From the NCBI GenBank assembly GCA_035638775.1, contig DASQZJ010000002.1:124001-188000 (forward strand): 64,000 bases of DNA. The letters are read 5' to 3'. Within the stretch, counting starts at the first letter, position 1. Each line of letters starts with the position of its first letter. The notes under the pieces were generated by a model. That model had not been told where the DNA came from. It made no database searches and was given only the letters and a program-made list of their open reading frames with translations. This document shows, one piece after another, positions 16,594-25,793 of the stretch. The position numbers were made by a program, and so were the translations under genes. Source of the DNA: DASQZJ01 sp035638775 (lineage in GTDB: Bacteria > Pseudomonadota > Gammaproteobacteria > UBA5335 > SLRW01).

Positions 16594-17648
16594 TGGACGC
16601 GGACCAGTCCCGCGAGATCGTCCGCCGGGTGGCGGACGCGGCGGGCGCCGGCACCGCGCTCGAGATCCGGGGCCGGGCGAGCAAGCGCTTCTACGGCCGG
16701 GCCCCCGCCGGCGCGCCGCTGGAGCTCGCCGGGCACCGCGGGATCGTGCGCTACCAGCCGAGCGAGCTGGTCCTGACGGCACGCGCCGGAACGCCCCTGG
16801 ACGAGATCGACGCGGTGCTGGCCGAGGCCGGACAGGCGCTGCCGTTCGATCCTCCGCGCTACGCCGGAGGCAGCTTCGGCGGCGCGGTCGCCGCGGGCCT
16901 GAGCGGTCCCTCGCGGCCGTTCACCGGTCCGCTGCGGGACTTCGTGCTGGGGACGCGCCTGGTCAACGGCCGCGGAGAGCGCCTTCGCTTCGGCGGCGAG
17001 GTGATGAAGAACGTCGCGGGCTACGACGTCTCCCGCCTGATGGCGGGCGCCCTGGGCACGCTCGGCGTGCTGCTGGAGATTTCCGTGAAGGTGCTCCCCG
17101 CCCCCCGCCTGGTCCGGACCCGGCGACTGGCGCTCACCCGCCACGAGTCCGCCTCCCGCGTACGGGCATGGGTCGCCGCGGGGCTGCCGGTGACCGGCGC
17201 CGCCCACGACGGGGACGCGCTGCGGGTCCGGCTCGCGGGCGCGGAGCCGGCGGTGGAGGCGGCCGTGTCCGAAACCGGCGGCGAGGAGGAGGGCGACGGC
17301 TTCTGGAGCGCGCTGCGCGATCATGAGCTGACCTTCTTCCGCCGCCCCGGCGCACCGCTGTGGCGAATCGCCCTGCCGTCCGCGACCCCGGAGCCGGAGC
17401 TCGCGGGAGCGAGCCTGGCGGACTGGAACGGCCAGCAGATCTGGCTCCGCAGCGACGACGAGCCCGATCGGATCCGCGAGGCCGCTGCGGTGGCGGGCGG
17501 GCACGCGGCCCTGTTCCGCGGCGGCGACCGCGACGGGGAGGTGTTCCAGCGCCCGGGGCCCGTCCTGTGGCGCCTGCACAGCCGCCTCAAGCAGGCCTTC
17601 GATCCGAACGGCATACTCAATCCCGGCCGCCTGTACGCGGGACTCTGA
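16593..17648 (+). CDS. glcE: Glycolate oxidase subunit GlcE
   Basis: The second flavin-binding subunit of glycolate dehydrogenase, 351 residues. It has a shortened FAD_binding_4 domain with LELAGHRGIVRYQPSELVLT at about residue 42 and YAGGSFGGAVAAGLSGP for the cofactor, then GGEVMKNVAGYDVSRLMAGA, a GlcE hallmark, and ends with the family signature FDPNGILNPGRLYAGL. The ATG at 16593 overlaps the glcD stop codon, so translation is coupled. glcF starts 20 bases downstream. Confidence 0.94.
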   Translation: MDADQSREIVRRVADAAGAGTALEIRGRASKRFYGRAPAGAPLELAGHRGIVRYQPSELVLTARAGTPLDEIDAVLAEAGQALPFDPPRYAGGSFGGAVAAGLSGPSRPFTGPLRDFVLGTRLVNGRGERLRFGGEVMKNVAGYDVSRLMAGALGTLGVLLEISVKVLPAPRLVRTRRLALTRHESASRVRAWVAAGLPVTGAAHDGDALRVRLAGAEPAVEAAVSETGGEEEGDGFWSALRDHELTFFRRPGAPLWRIALPSATPEPELAGASLADWNGQQIWLRSDDEPDRIREAAAVAGGHAALFRGGDRDGEVFQRPGPVLWRLHSRLKQAFDPNGILNPGRLYAGL

Positions 17649-17668
17649 GCCGGGCAACGCAGCCAGAC

Positions 17669-18901
17669 ATGCAAACGCGACTGACCAGGGAACTTCTCGA
17701 CACCCCCGCCGGCGCCGAGGCCGACCGCATCCTGCGCAGTTGCACGCACTGCGGCTTCTGCCTCGCGACCTGTCCCACCTACCAGGAGCTGGGAGACGAG
17801 CTCGACAGCCCCCGCGGCCGCATCTACCTGGTCAAGCAGCTGCTCGAGGGCAGCCCGGCGGGAGAAGCGACCCGCCGCCACCTGGACCGCTGCCTCACCT
17901 GCCACGCCTGCGAGGCCACCTGCCCGTCCGGGGTCCGCTACACCCGCCTGGCCGACCTCGGGCGCGAACTGATCGAGCGGCGCGCGCCGCGGCCCCCGGG
18001 GGAACGCATCCTGCGCCGGCTGCTGCGCATGGTCCTGCCGCGGCGGCGCCTGTTCGCCGCCCTGCTCGTGCCGGGACGGCTGTTGCGCCCGGCCCTGCCG
18101 CGGCGACTGCGCGAGAGCGTGCCCGTCCGCCGCCGCCCGGCGCCACGATGGCCCGCCGGCGATGCCGGCCGGAGCCGGCGTGTGCTGATGCTGGAGGGCT
18201 GCGTCCAGCCGGCGCTGGCCCCGGCGATCAACCCGCGCACTGCGCGGCTGCTGCAAGCGGCCGGATTCGCCGTGATCCGTACCCCGTCGGCCGGCTGCTG
18301 CGGGGCGATCGACCAGCACCTGGCCGCCCCGGATGCCGCGCGCGCCCGCGCCCGGCGCAACATCGACGCCTGGTGGCCGAAGGTCGAGGCGGGCGTCGAC
18401 GCGATCGTGGTCAATGCCAGCGGCTGCGGCGCGCACCTGCTCGACTATGCCCGTCTGCTCGCCGACGACCCGGTGTACCGGTCGCGGGCGGAGCGTGTCG
18501 CCACGCTGGTGCGGGAGCCGGTGGAGCTGCTGTCCGACACGGACCTTCCGCTGGCGGCGGCCGCAGCGGTCCCGCGGCGGATCGTCTTCCAGTCACCCTG
18601 CACCCTGCAGCACGCCATGGGGCTGGGCGGACGCATCGAGGCCCTGCTCACGCGTCTCGGCTACGAGCTGGCGTCCAGCCCGGAAGGCCACCTCTGCTGT
18701 GGCTCGGCCGGGACCTACTCGGTGCTGGAGCCGGCACTGTCCCGGCGCCTGCGTGCGCGCAAGCTCGGCAACCTGCTCTCGGACGCGCCCGAGGCGGTGG
18801 TCACGGCCAACATCGGCTGCCTGAACCATCTTGCTGCCGGGTCGCCGCTGCCGGTCTATCACTGGGTCGAGCTGGTCGACCCGGCTCCCGCCGCGGCATG
18901 A
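17669..18901 (+). CDS. glcF: Glycolate oxidase iron-sulfur subunit GlcF
   Basis: The 410-residue iron–sulfur subunit passing electrons from GlcDE to the respiratory chain. Two [4Fe-4S] ferredoxin motifs are near the N-terminus: CTHCGFCLATCP (about 25–36) and CLTCHACEATCP (about 75–86). Two cysteine-rich CCG domains follow, the first ending in GCCGA and the second in HLCCGSAGTYS. A basic, arginine-rich linker (about residues 105–165) joins the two halves. It is the last of glcDEF. A 116-base gap separates it from alkB. Confidence 0.95.
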   Translation: MQTRLTRELLDTPAGAEADRILRSCTHCGFCLATCPTYQELGDELDSPRGRIYLVKQLLEGSPAGEATRRHLDRCLTCHACEATCPSGVRYTRLADLGRELIERRAPRPPGERILRRLLRMVLPRRRLFAALLVPGRLLRPALPRRLRESVPVRRRPAPRWPAGDAGRSRRVLMLEGCVQPALAPAINPRTARLLQAAGFAVIRTPSAGCCGAIDQHLAAPDAARARARRNIDAWWPKVEAGVDAIVVNASGCGAHLLDYARLLADDPVYRSRAERVATLVREPVELLSDTDLPLAAAAAVPRRIVFQSPCTLQHAMGLGGRIEALLTRLGYELASSPEGHLCCGSAGTYSVLEPALSRRLRARKLGNLLSDAPEAVVTANIGCLNHLAAGSPLPVYHWVELVDPAPAAA

Positions 18902-19017
18902 GCCGGGCCCGTCCCTTGCACCACCCCGCGATCTGCTGTAGTACGTAGCGATGCCGCGCGCTCCGCGCGCCCGGCCGCAACGATCACACGGGGCCCGAGC
19001 CCCGGGGGAGGAGATGC

Positions 19018-20220
19018 ATGGCGACGGCCCGCGAACATTCGCCGGCCACGGGTGCCCCATACCGGGACGGGAAACGCTACCTGTGGCTGTTGAGCAGCCT
19101 TTACCCGCTGTATCCGGCCGGTTTCCTGGCGCTGGCATATGCCACGGGCCAGGCGGGATGGCTGTGGGGGCTGCCCCTGCTGTTCTACGGGCTGGTCCCG
19201 GTTCTCGATCACCTCATGCGCGAGGATCACAACAATCCTCCCGACGCCGACCTGCCCCGGGTGGAGTCCGACCGCTACTACCGGATCCTGGTCTACCTGG
19301 CCGTGCCCGGGCACTTCATCACGCTGGTGGCCGGCGCCTGGGCGTTCTCCCGCGGCGACTTCCCGGCCTGGGGCATGGCCGGTCTGACGGTATCCGTGGG
19401 GATCGTCAGCGGCCTGGCGATCAACACCGGGCACGAACTGGGACACAAGAAGACCGTGCTGGAACGCTGGCTGGCCCGGATCGTGCTGGCGGTGCCCGGC
19501 TACGGGCATTTCTACGTCGAGCACAACAAGGGCCACCACCGCCACGTGTCCACGCCGCTCGATCCGGCCAGCGCGCGCATGGGAGAGAGCCTTTACGGCT
19601 TTGCGCTGCTGCGCGAGATCCCGGGCGCCGCGCGGCGCGCATGGGAGCTCGAGCGCGCGCGCCTGGCGCGTGCCGGACGCGGCCCCTGGAGCCTGGACAA
19701 CGAGGTCCTCCGCACCAGTGCGATGAGCCTGGCCCTCTACGGGGCGATCATCGCCGTCTTCGGCTGGATCGTGCTGCCCTTCCTGCTCGCCCAGGCGGCG
19801 ATCGCCTGGTTCCACCTGAGCCTGGCAAACTACATCGAGCACTACGGACTGCTGCGGCAGAAGACCGGTGACGGACGCTACGAGCGGTGCCGTCCGGAAC
19901 ACTCGTGGAACACCAACCACGTGGTGTCCAATCTGATCCTGTTCCATCTCCAGCGCCACTCGGACCATCACGCCAATCCCACGCGGCGCTACCAGGCACT
20001 CCGGCACTTCGAGGGGCTGCCGACACTGCCCAGCGGCTACCCCGCCATGTGGCTGGCGGCGATGGTGCCGCCGCTATGGCGCCGGATCATGGACCCGCGC
20101 CTGCTGCGGCACTACGACTGCGACCTGACCCGCGTCAACGTCGCGCCGGACAAGCGCGACGCCCTGTTCGCGCGCTATCATCGCCCGGCTTCCGTGACCG
20201 CGGAAGCAGGCTCCGGCTGA
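19018..20220 (+). CDS. alkB: Alkane 1-monooxygenase (AlkB)
   Basis: An integral-membrane non-haem diiron hydroxylase that oxidises medium-chain n-alkanes to primary alcohols with electrons from rubredoxin; 400 residues, as usual. All histidine boxes are present: HELGHK at 139–144, EHNKGHH at 168–174, NYIEHYG and LQRHSDHHANP. About six hydrophobic helices surround them, with the first pair at residues 21–65. A GGGGAGG site precedes the ATG at 19018. The rubredoxin electron donor is encoded 43 bases downstream, forming a two-gene hydroxylase unit. Chain-length range cannot be read reliably from sequence. Confidence 0.95.
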   Translation: MATAREHSPATGAPYRDGKRYLWLLSSLYPLYPAGFLALAYATGQAGWLWGLPLLFYGLVPVLDHLMREDHNNPPDADLPRVESDRYYRILVYLAVPGHFITLVAGAWAFSRGDFPAWGMAGLTVSVGIVSGLAINTGHELGHKKTVLERWLARIVLAVPGYGHFYVEHNKGHHRHVSTPLDPASARMGESLYGFALLREIPGAARRAWELERARLARAGRGPWSLDNEVLRTSAMSLALYGAIIAVFGWIVLPFLLAQAAIAWFHLSLANYIEHYGLLRQKTGDGRYERCRPEHSWNTNHVVSNLILFHLQRHSDHHANPTRRYQALRHFEGLPTLPSGYPAMWLAAMVPPLWRRIMDPRLLRHYDCDLTRVNVAPDKRDALFARYHRPASVTAEAGSG

Positions 20221-20263
20221 TCCGGAACCCGGGCAGACAACCGCAACTCGGAAGGAGGCATCG

Positions 20264-20428
20264 ATGGCGAGATATCGTTGTCCGGGCTGTGGCTTCGTGT
20301 ACGACGAGGCGGAGGGCTGTGCCCGCGAGGGACTGCAGCCGGGCATGACCTGGGACGAGATTCCCGAGGACTGGTTCTGCCCCGACTGCGCCGTTCGTGA
20401 CAAGCCGGACTTCGAGCGGATCGACTAG
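20264..20428 (+). CDS. Rubredoxin (AlkG type)
   Basis: A 54-residue rubredoxin with its single iron bound by Cys6, Cys9, Cys39 and Cys42, in YRCPGCGFVYDE and WFCPDCAVRDKPDF. It carries the fold-specific PEDWFCP block. Lying directly after alkB and behind a strong GGAAGGAGG ribosome site, it should be the electron donor to the alkane hydroxylase. A rubredoxin reductase is not in the window. An extra cysteine at position 19 is unusual but not in a metal-binding position. Confidence 0.95.
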   Translation: MARYRCPGCGFVYDEAEGCAREGLQPGMTWDEIPEDWFCPDCAVRDKPDFERID

Positions 20429-20473
20429 CCGGTCCGGGCGCGGTTGCGGCATCGATACCGGCCGGGGAAAGCA

Positions 20474-21076
20474 TTGAAAGTCCTGGTCATCGGAGGCACG
20501 GGCACCATCGGCCGCGCGGTCGTGACGGCGCTTCAGTCCCGCCACGACGTGATCGCCGCCGGCCACACCGGCGGTGATCCGCGGGTCGAAATCACCTCGG
20601 CCAGCTCGCTTCGCTCGCTGTTCCGGCGTGTCGGAGCGCTCGACGCCGTCGTCTGCTCTGCCGGCCCCGCCCGTTTCGGGTCCCTGGAGCAGCTCCGTGA
20701 CGAGGATTTCACGTTCGCGGTCGGGCACAAGCTGCTGGGGCAGGTCGGCGTCAGCCGCGCCGCGCTGGCGGTCCTTCGCGACGGTGGCAGCATCACCCTG
20801 ACCAGCGGCATCCTGGCGGGCGAGCCGGTCGCCGGAAGCAGCGCGATCAGCATGGTCAACGCCGGGGTCGAGGGATACGCCCGCGCCGCGGCGCTCGAGC
20901 TGCCGCGCAACATCCGCATCAACGTGGTCAGCCCGCCCTGGGTCAGGGAAACCCTCGTGGCGCGCGGAATGGAGCCGGACGCCGGGCTGCCGGCTGCCAG
21001 CGTTGCCCGGGCGTACGTGGACAGCGTCGAGGGCACGGCGACGGGCCGCATCCTGGATGCGCGCCGCTACGACTAG
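20474..21076 (+). CDS. Short-chain dehydrogenase-like protein lacking the Tyr-Lys pair
   Basis: A 200-residue SDR-fold protein. The dinucleotide-binding start VLVIGGTGTIGRAVV and the VVCSAGPA strand are normal, and a serine is present in SITLTSGILAG. The active-site YxxxK is absent: the aligned stretch reads ISMVNAGVEGYARAAALEL, with Ile/Ser and Asn where Tyr and Lys should be. This resembles the small SDR subgroup known from annotation as PRK07578, whose activity I do not know. The TTG at 20474 is chosen over an upstream frame opening at 20444 because it gives the standard beta-strand start. It follows rubredoxin by 45 bases and may be co-transcribed. Confidence 0.75.
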   Translation: MKVLVIGGTGTIGRAVVTALQSRHDVIAAGHTGGDPRVEITSASSLRSLFRRVGALDAVVCSAGPARFGSLEQLRDEDFTFAVGHKLLGQVGVSRAALAVLRDGGSITLTSGILAGEPVAGSSAISMVNAGVEGYARAAALELPRNIRINVVSPPWVRETLVARGMEPDAGLPAASVARAYVDSVEGTATGRILDARRYD

Positions 21077-21080
21077 GAGC

Positions 21081-21539
21081 TCACCCTGAAGGCCGCGACC
21101 GGCGCGCTTCCAGCAGCCGCGAGGCCAGGTACACCCCCGAGATCCCACCGAGCCCGACCGCGACGGGCACCAGCGCGTCGAGCAGATAGGCGGGCGTGCT
21201 GTGCCAGGTCGCGGCGGCCGCGGCGAGGCCGCCCGCCGCGAGCACGTAGGCGCCCAGGTGGAAGATCTGGAGGGGCTGGCCCGGCTGCAGCGGATTCTCG
21301 CGCCAGGCCGCCGGGCGCCACCGGCATTCTGCGCCCGTCCGGCGCAGCCGCAGCCAGGTGACGAGGATCACCGTACCGGCGGTGGCGAGCAGCAGGACCG
21401 CCAGCCCGACCGGCCGGACCCGGAACGGCACGTGCCCCGGCACCGGCCCGCCCGCCCAGCCGGCAGCCGCGGCGGCCGCGATCAAGACCACGCGCAGGAT
21501 CATCCACGCGCCGGTGATTCGCCTGCTGGAACCGGACAT
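21081..21539 (-). CDS. Hypothetical four-helix membrane protein
   Basis: A 152-residue protein I do not recognise. Four hydrophobic segments are visible at about residues 11–29, 42–62, 91–110 and 118–136, with short charged loops, so it is an inner-membrane protein. The loop between helices 2 and 3 is basic and tryptophan-containing (TGAECRWRPAAWRENPL). It ends four bases from the convergent SDR-like gene. It lies downstream of another small membrane protein on the same strand, with a 132-base gap. No catalytic motif is seen. Confidence 0.55.
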   Translation of the reverse strand: MSGSSRRITGAWMILRVVLIAAAAAAGWAGGPVPGHVPFRVRPVGLAVLLLATAGTVILVTWLRLRRTGAECRWRPAAWRENPLQPGQPLQIFHLGAYVLAAGGLAAAAATWHSTPAYLLDALVPVAVGLGGISGVYLASRLLEARRSRPSG

Positions 21540-21671
21540 TTCGCCTGTGTCGGGTCGGGAGGAAAAGGACGGCCTGCGCTTCCGTCCGGGTTCGGCAAAC
21601 CCGGCGGCCGGGCGGCATGGTACCAGCTTTCCACGGCGCCCCGTTCATCGCGCCGCGGGCCGGGCGGCCCG

Positions 21672-22178
21672 TCATTCACGGGCCGACGGCGTGGCCGGGG
21701 TGAACCCCCGCAGGAACCGGCAGCAGTCTTCCAGTCCACGGACGAACCACGCGGCCGTGTCCGGGTGCCCCTCGGCATCCACGTAGCGGATCCGGAGCAG
21801 GCGTCGACCCACCGAGCGGCCGAGGAACTGCCGCGGCGTATCGACGCCGCGGATGCGTTCCAGCGGAATCGCGACCTCGCGGCGCGGGAGCCAGAGGGTG
21901 AAGAAGACCTTTTCCCGCGTCAGCACGAACACGCCGTTGCCGCGCAGCTGGCGGTCGCCGCGCGATTCGCGCCCGATGTAGACCGCCGCGGGATCGCGGT
22001 AGATGACATCCTCGCCGGCACAACGCGAATCCGCCGCGCGCAGGCTGCGCTTGCGGGCGCGCCGCATTATCACGGAGAACGCCAGCAGGCCTCCGACCAG
22101 GACCGCGAGCAGCATCAGCCCGGCATAGATCAGGCCGGGCTGGGCAAACCAGCTGATGGAGCTCCCGCTCGCAGCCAC
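21672..22178 (-). CDS. Hypothetical membrane-anchored protein with PH/GRAM-like C-terminal domain
   Basis: A 168-residue protein with a single N-terminal membrane helix (about residues 13–38), a basic stop-transfer segment (MRRARKRSLR), and a beta-rich soluble domain. The soluble part reads like a bacterial PH/GRAM-type domain: GNGVFVLTREKVFFTLWLP followed by a strand with IPLERIRGVDTP. This is a pattern seen in proteins annotated as PH-like, but I infer it from strand rhythm and do not recognise the family. A cytoplasmic membrane-associated scaffold role is possible. It is transcribed alone or with the downstream membrane protein. Confidence 0.55.
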   Translation of the reverse strand: MAASGSSISWFAQPGLIYAGLMLLAVLVGGLLAFSVIMRRARKRSLRAADSRCAGEDVIYRDPAAVYIGRESRGDRQLRGNGVFVLTREKVFFTLWLPRREVAIPLERIRGVDTPRQFLGRSVGRRLLRIRYVDAEGHPDTAAWFVRGLEDCCRFLRGFTPATPSARE

Positions 22179-22307
22179 TCGCTGTTCCCTCCCCGCCGGC
22201 GGCGACCGGCCATGTGATGCGCCCTTTTATTCTACGGTGTTCGCACCGCAACCGCCGCTCCGGCGTCCGGGCCGCGACACGCGACGGCGGGGATCCCTCC
22301 GTCCCGT

Positions 22308-25300
22308 TCAATGCCAGAGCTCCTGCACGGCTGCACCGGCCTCGGCCGGCGGGGTGACGGAGGGATCGCGGAACGCTTCCAGCAGCTCGCCCTTGCGGCG
22401 TGTCACCCGTTCGATGCTTTCGGCCTTGACCGGCCCGTATCCGGACACCTGCTGGTACAGGGCGGCGAGCTGCACGGCGAGATTGTGGTTGTCCGGGGTC
22501 AGCCCGGCCAGCAGTTGCCGGACCAGCGTTTCATATTCGCCGATGAGGCGCCGGTCCCGGCGTCGTTCGGCCGAGTAGCGGAAGGGGTCCAGCGGCGTGC
22601 CGCGCAGGCGGCGCATCGCGGCCAGCGCGCGCAACAGCGGAAAGACCCACGGACCGAACTCGCGCTTGCGTGGCCGTCCGGTCGCCGGGTCGGGCCGAGA
22701 CAGCAGCGGCGGGGCCAGGTAGAGCCGCAGCCGGAAGTCGCCCTCGAACTGCTGTTCGAGGGCACGCCGGAATTCCGGCCGGGTATACAGGCGCGCCACC
22801 TCGTATTCGTCCTTGCAGGCGAGCAGGCGATAGTAACTGCGGGCGACCGCCTCGGTGAGCGGGCCGGCCCGGCCGCAGACCTTCTCTTCCACGCCGCGGG
22901 CCCGCGCCACCAGGTCGCGATAGCGCGCGGCATAGGCGGCATTCTGGTAGTCGGCGAGCTCGGCCGCGCGGCGCTCCTCCAGCTCGCCGAGCGTGCGCGA
23001 GCGCGCCGGCGCGGCCCACGCCCCGTCGCCGGCAAGCCGCTCCACGGAAGCCGGGTCCCAGGCGGTACGGCGTCCCCAGGCGAATGCCTCGCGGTTGCTC
23101 TCCACCGCAACGCCGTTCAGCTCGATCGCCTGCAGCAGGGAGCTCTCGCGCAACGGGATCAGGCCCTTCTGCCAGGCGAAGCCGAGCAGGAACATGTTGC
23201 TCATGATGGCGTCGCCGGTCAGCGCGCCGGCCAGGCGCGTGGCCTCGACGAAGTCGACCCGGTCCCCGCCCGTCGCGGCGGTGATCACGCCGCGCAGCGC
23301 CTCGCCCGGAAAGCGGTACTCCGGGTTGCCGCTGAACTCGCCGGTGACCGTTTCGTGCGTGTTCACCACCGCGCGCGTGGTGCCCGGGCAAACGCAGCGG
23401 GTCGCCTCGAACCCGGCCGCGACCACCAGGTCCGCCCCCAGCAGCAGGTCCGCCCCGCCGCGCGACAGGCGGGCGGCGTGGAGATCCTCGGGAGCACCGG
23501 CCAGGCGCACATGGCTGAGAACCGCTCCGCCCTTCTGTGCCAGCCCGGTCATGTCGAGCACGCTGCCGCCGAGCCCCTCGATGTGCGCCGCCATTCCCAG
23601 CAGCGCGCCCACCGTCACCACGCCGGTGCCGCCGACCCCGGCCACGAGCGCGCCCCACGGGCGATCCAGCGAAGGCAGGCGTGGCTCGGGCGGAAGCCCC
23701 CCCGGCGCGCCACCGGCGGTCATCCCGCCGCGCCGGCGCCGGCGCCCCCCGTGCACGGAAACGAAGCTGGGGCAGAAGCCCTCGACGCAGGAGAAGTCCT
23801 TGTTGCACGACGACTGGTCGATCGCCCGGCGCGTGCCGAATTCGGTCTCCACCGGCACCACGGACATGCAGTTCGACTGCCGTCCACAGTCGCCGCAGCC
23901 CTCGCACACGTCCCGGTTGATGAACGCCCGCTTCGGCGGGTCCGGATAGAGGCCGCGCTTGCGGCGACGCCGCTTCTCCGCGGCGCAGGTCTGGTCGTAC
24001 AACAGCACGGTGACCCCGGCCAGATCGCGAAGCTCGCGCTGCACCCGGTCCAGCTCGCGGCGGTGGCGGATCTCGACGCCCGCGGCCCAGGCCGTCGCGG
24101 GAGGATACTTGTCCGGCTCGTCGCTCACCACGACGATGCGCTTCACGCCCTCGGCGCGCAGCTGACGGGTGATCGCCGCCGGGTCCAGCGGGCCGTCCAC
24201 CGGCTGCCCCCCGGTCATCGCGACCGCATCGTTGTAGAGGATCTTGAAGGTGATGTTCACGCCCGCCGCAATGCACGCGCGGATCGCCAGGCTCCCCGAG
24301 TGGTAGTAGGTGCCGTCACCGAGGTTCGCGAACACGTGCCCGGTCCGGCTGAAGGGGGCCTGGCCGATCCAGGGGGCACCCTCGCCCCCCATGTGCGTGA
24401 ACGTCTCGGTGTTGCGGTCCATCCACATCACCATGTAGTGGCAGCCGATTCCGGCCAGGGCCCGACTGCCTTCGGGAACCCGGGTGGACGTGTTGTGCGG
24501 GCAACCGGAACAGAACCACGGCAGCCGCACCATGGGGGGCCGGTCTCCGGCGCGCCGCGCGCCCTCCATCCGCCTCAGCCGCTGCCACAGCTCCGCCGCC
24601 TCGTCGCCCCGACCGAGACGTTCGACCAGCACCCGGGCGATGCATACCGGATCCAGCTCGCCCCAGGACGGCAGCAAAGGTCGCCCCGCGCGGTCCTGCT
24701 TGCCGAAGACGCGCGGCGCCGGGTGCACACCGTAGAGCAGCGAGCGCAGCTGATCCTCGATCAGCGGGCGTTTTTCCTCGACCACGAGGATCTCGTCCAG
24801 GCCCCGGGCGAAACGCCGGATCCCCTCGCCCTCGAGCGGCCACGGCATTCCGACCTTGTACACGGACAGACCCAGCGCGGCGGCACGAGCCTCGTCCAGG
24901 CCCAGGTCGTCGAGCGCCTGACGCAGGTCCAGATAGGCCTTGCCGGAAGCGACCACGCCGACCCGGCGGCGCGGGCCATCGAGCACGACCCGGTCGATCG
25001 CGTTGGCGCGGGCGAAGGCGAGCACCGCGGGCAGCTTGTAACGGTGCAGACGCTCCTCCTGCTCCAGCGGCGGATCGGGCCAGCGCATGCCGAGACCGCC
25101 GGGAGGCGGATCGAAGCCCGCCGGGGTAACGACCGATATCCGGTCCGGATCGACGCTGACGGTCGCCGAGCTGTCGGCGATCTCCGAGACGGTCTTGAAC
25201 GCCACCCAGCAACCCGAGTAACGGCTCAGGGCAAAGCCCAGCAGGCCCAGGTCGAGGAATTCCTGCAGCCCGGCGGGGCTGAGCACCGGGATCATGAGGT

Positions 25301-25793
25301 CGGCAAAGGCGTACTCGGTCTGGTGAGCGGTGGTCGACGACTTCGCCGTGTGGTCGTCGCCGGCAACCAGCAACACTCCTCCGCGCGGGTCGCTGCCCGC
25401 CATGTTGCCGTGCCGCAGCGCGTCCCCGGAGCGGTCCACACCGGGACCTTTGCCATACCACAGGGAGAACACGCCGTCGCAGCGGAAATCCCGGAAGACC
25501 GGGCCCTGCTGCGTACCCCAGACAGCGGTCGCGGCCAGATCCTCGTTCAGGCCCGGCTGGAAGTGGACATCGTGTCGGGCAAGGTGGTCGCGGGCCTGCC
25601 AGAGCTGCTGGTCCATCCCGCCCAGTGGAGAACCGCGGTATCCGGAGACGAAGCCCGCCGTGCGCAGGCCCTCGCGCCGGTCGCGCTCACGCTGCATCAG
25701 CAGCAGCCGAACCAGTGCCTGAAGCCCGGTCACGTAGACACGCCCCTCGGCGAGCGTGTACTTGTCTTCCAGGCTGATCGCGGGTACCGCCAT
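22308..25793 (-). CDS. Indolepyruvate ferredoxin oxidoreductase family protein (fused subunits)
   Basis: A 1161-residue fusion of the subunits that archaea encode separately as IorA and IorB. Residues about 1–330 carry the pyrimidine-binding (VSGYRGSPLGGMDQ) and transketolase-like domains, and 440–590 the thiamine diphosphate region (CSGCPHNTSTRVPEGS, then GDGTYYHSG with the metal site). A cysteine-rich iron–sulfur segment lies near 640–690 (CEGCGDCGRQSNC, CVEGFCPSF). The C-terminal gamma-like domain begins around 715 with VAGVGGTGVVTVGALLG. It oxidatively decarboxylates aryl or branched 2-oxoacids to acyl-CoA. It stands alone, with a GGAGG site before the ATG. The true substrate and electron acceptor are unknown. 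Confidence 0.9.
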   Translation of the reverse strand: MAVPAISLEDKYTLAEGRVYVTGLQALVRLLLMQRERDRREGLRTAGFVSGYRGSPLGGMDQQLWQARDHLARHDVHFQPGLNEDLAATAVWGTQQGPVFRDFRCDGVFSLWYGKGPGVDRSGDALRHGNMAGSDPRGGVLLVAGDDHTAKSSTTAHQTEYAFADLMIPVLSPAGLQEFLDLGLLGFALSRYSGCWVAFKTVSEIADSSATVSVDPDRISVVTPAGFDPPPGGLGMRWPDPPLEQEERLHRYKLPAVLAFARANAIDRVVLDGPRRRVGVVASGKAYLDLRQALDDLGLDEARAAALGLSVYKVGMPWPLEGEGIRRFARGLDEILVVEEKRPLIEDQLRSLLYGVHPAPRVFGKQDRAGRPLLPSWGELDPVCIARVLVERLGRGDEAAELWQRLRRMEGARRAGDRPPMVRLPWFCSGCPHNTSTRVPEGSRALAGIGCHYMVMWMDRNTETFTHMGGEGAPWIGQAPFSRTGHVFANLGDGTYYHSGSLAIRACIAAGVNITFKILYNDAVAMTGGQPVDGPLDPAAITRQLRAEGVKRIVVVSDEPDKYPPATAWAAGVEIRHRRELDRVQRELRDLAGVTVLLYDQTCAAEKRRRRKRGLYPDPPKRAFINRDVCEGCGDCGRQSNCMSVVPVETEFGTRRAIDQSSCNKDFSCVEGFCPSFVSVHGGRRRRRGGMTAGGAPGGLPPEPRLPSLDRPWGALVAGVGGTGVVTVGALLGMAAHIEGLGGSVLDMTGLAQKGGAVLSHVRLAGAPEDLHAARLSRGGADLLLGADLVVAAGFEATRCVCPGTTRAVVNTHETVTGEFSGNPEYRFPGEALRGVITAATGGDRVDFVEATRLAGALTGDAIMSNMFLLGFAWQKGLIPLRESSLLQAIELNGVAVESNREAFAWGRRTAWDPASVERLAGDGAWAAPARSRTLGELEERRAAELADYQNAAYAARYRDLVARARGVEEKVCGRAGPLTEAVARSYYRLLACKDEYEVARLYTRPEFRRALEQQFEGDFRLRLYLAPPLLSRPDPATGRPRKREFGPWVFPLLRALAAMRRLRGTPLDPFRYSAERRRDRRLIGEYETLVRQLLAGLTPDNHNLAVQLAALYQQVSGYGPVKAESIERVTRRKGELLEAFRDPSVTPPAEAGAAVQELWH

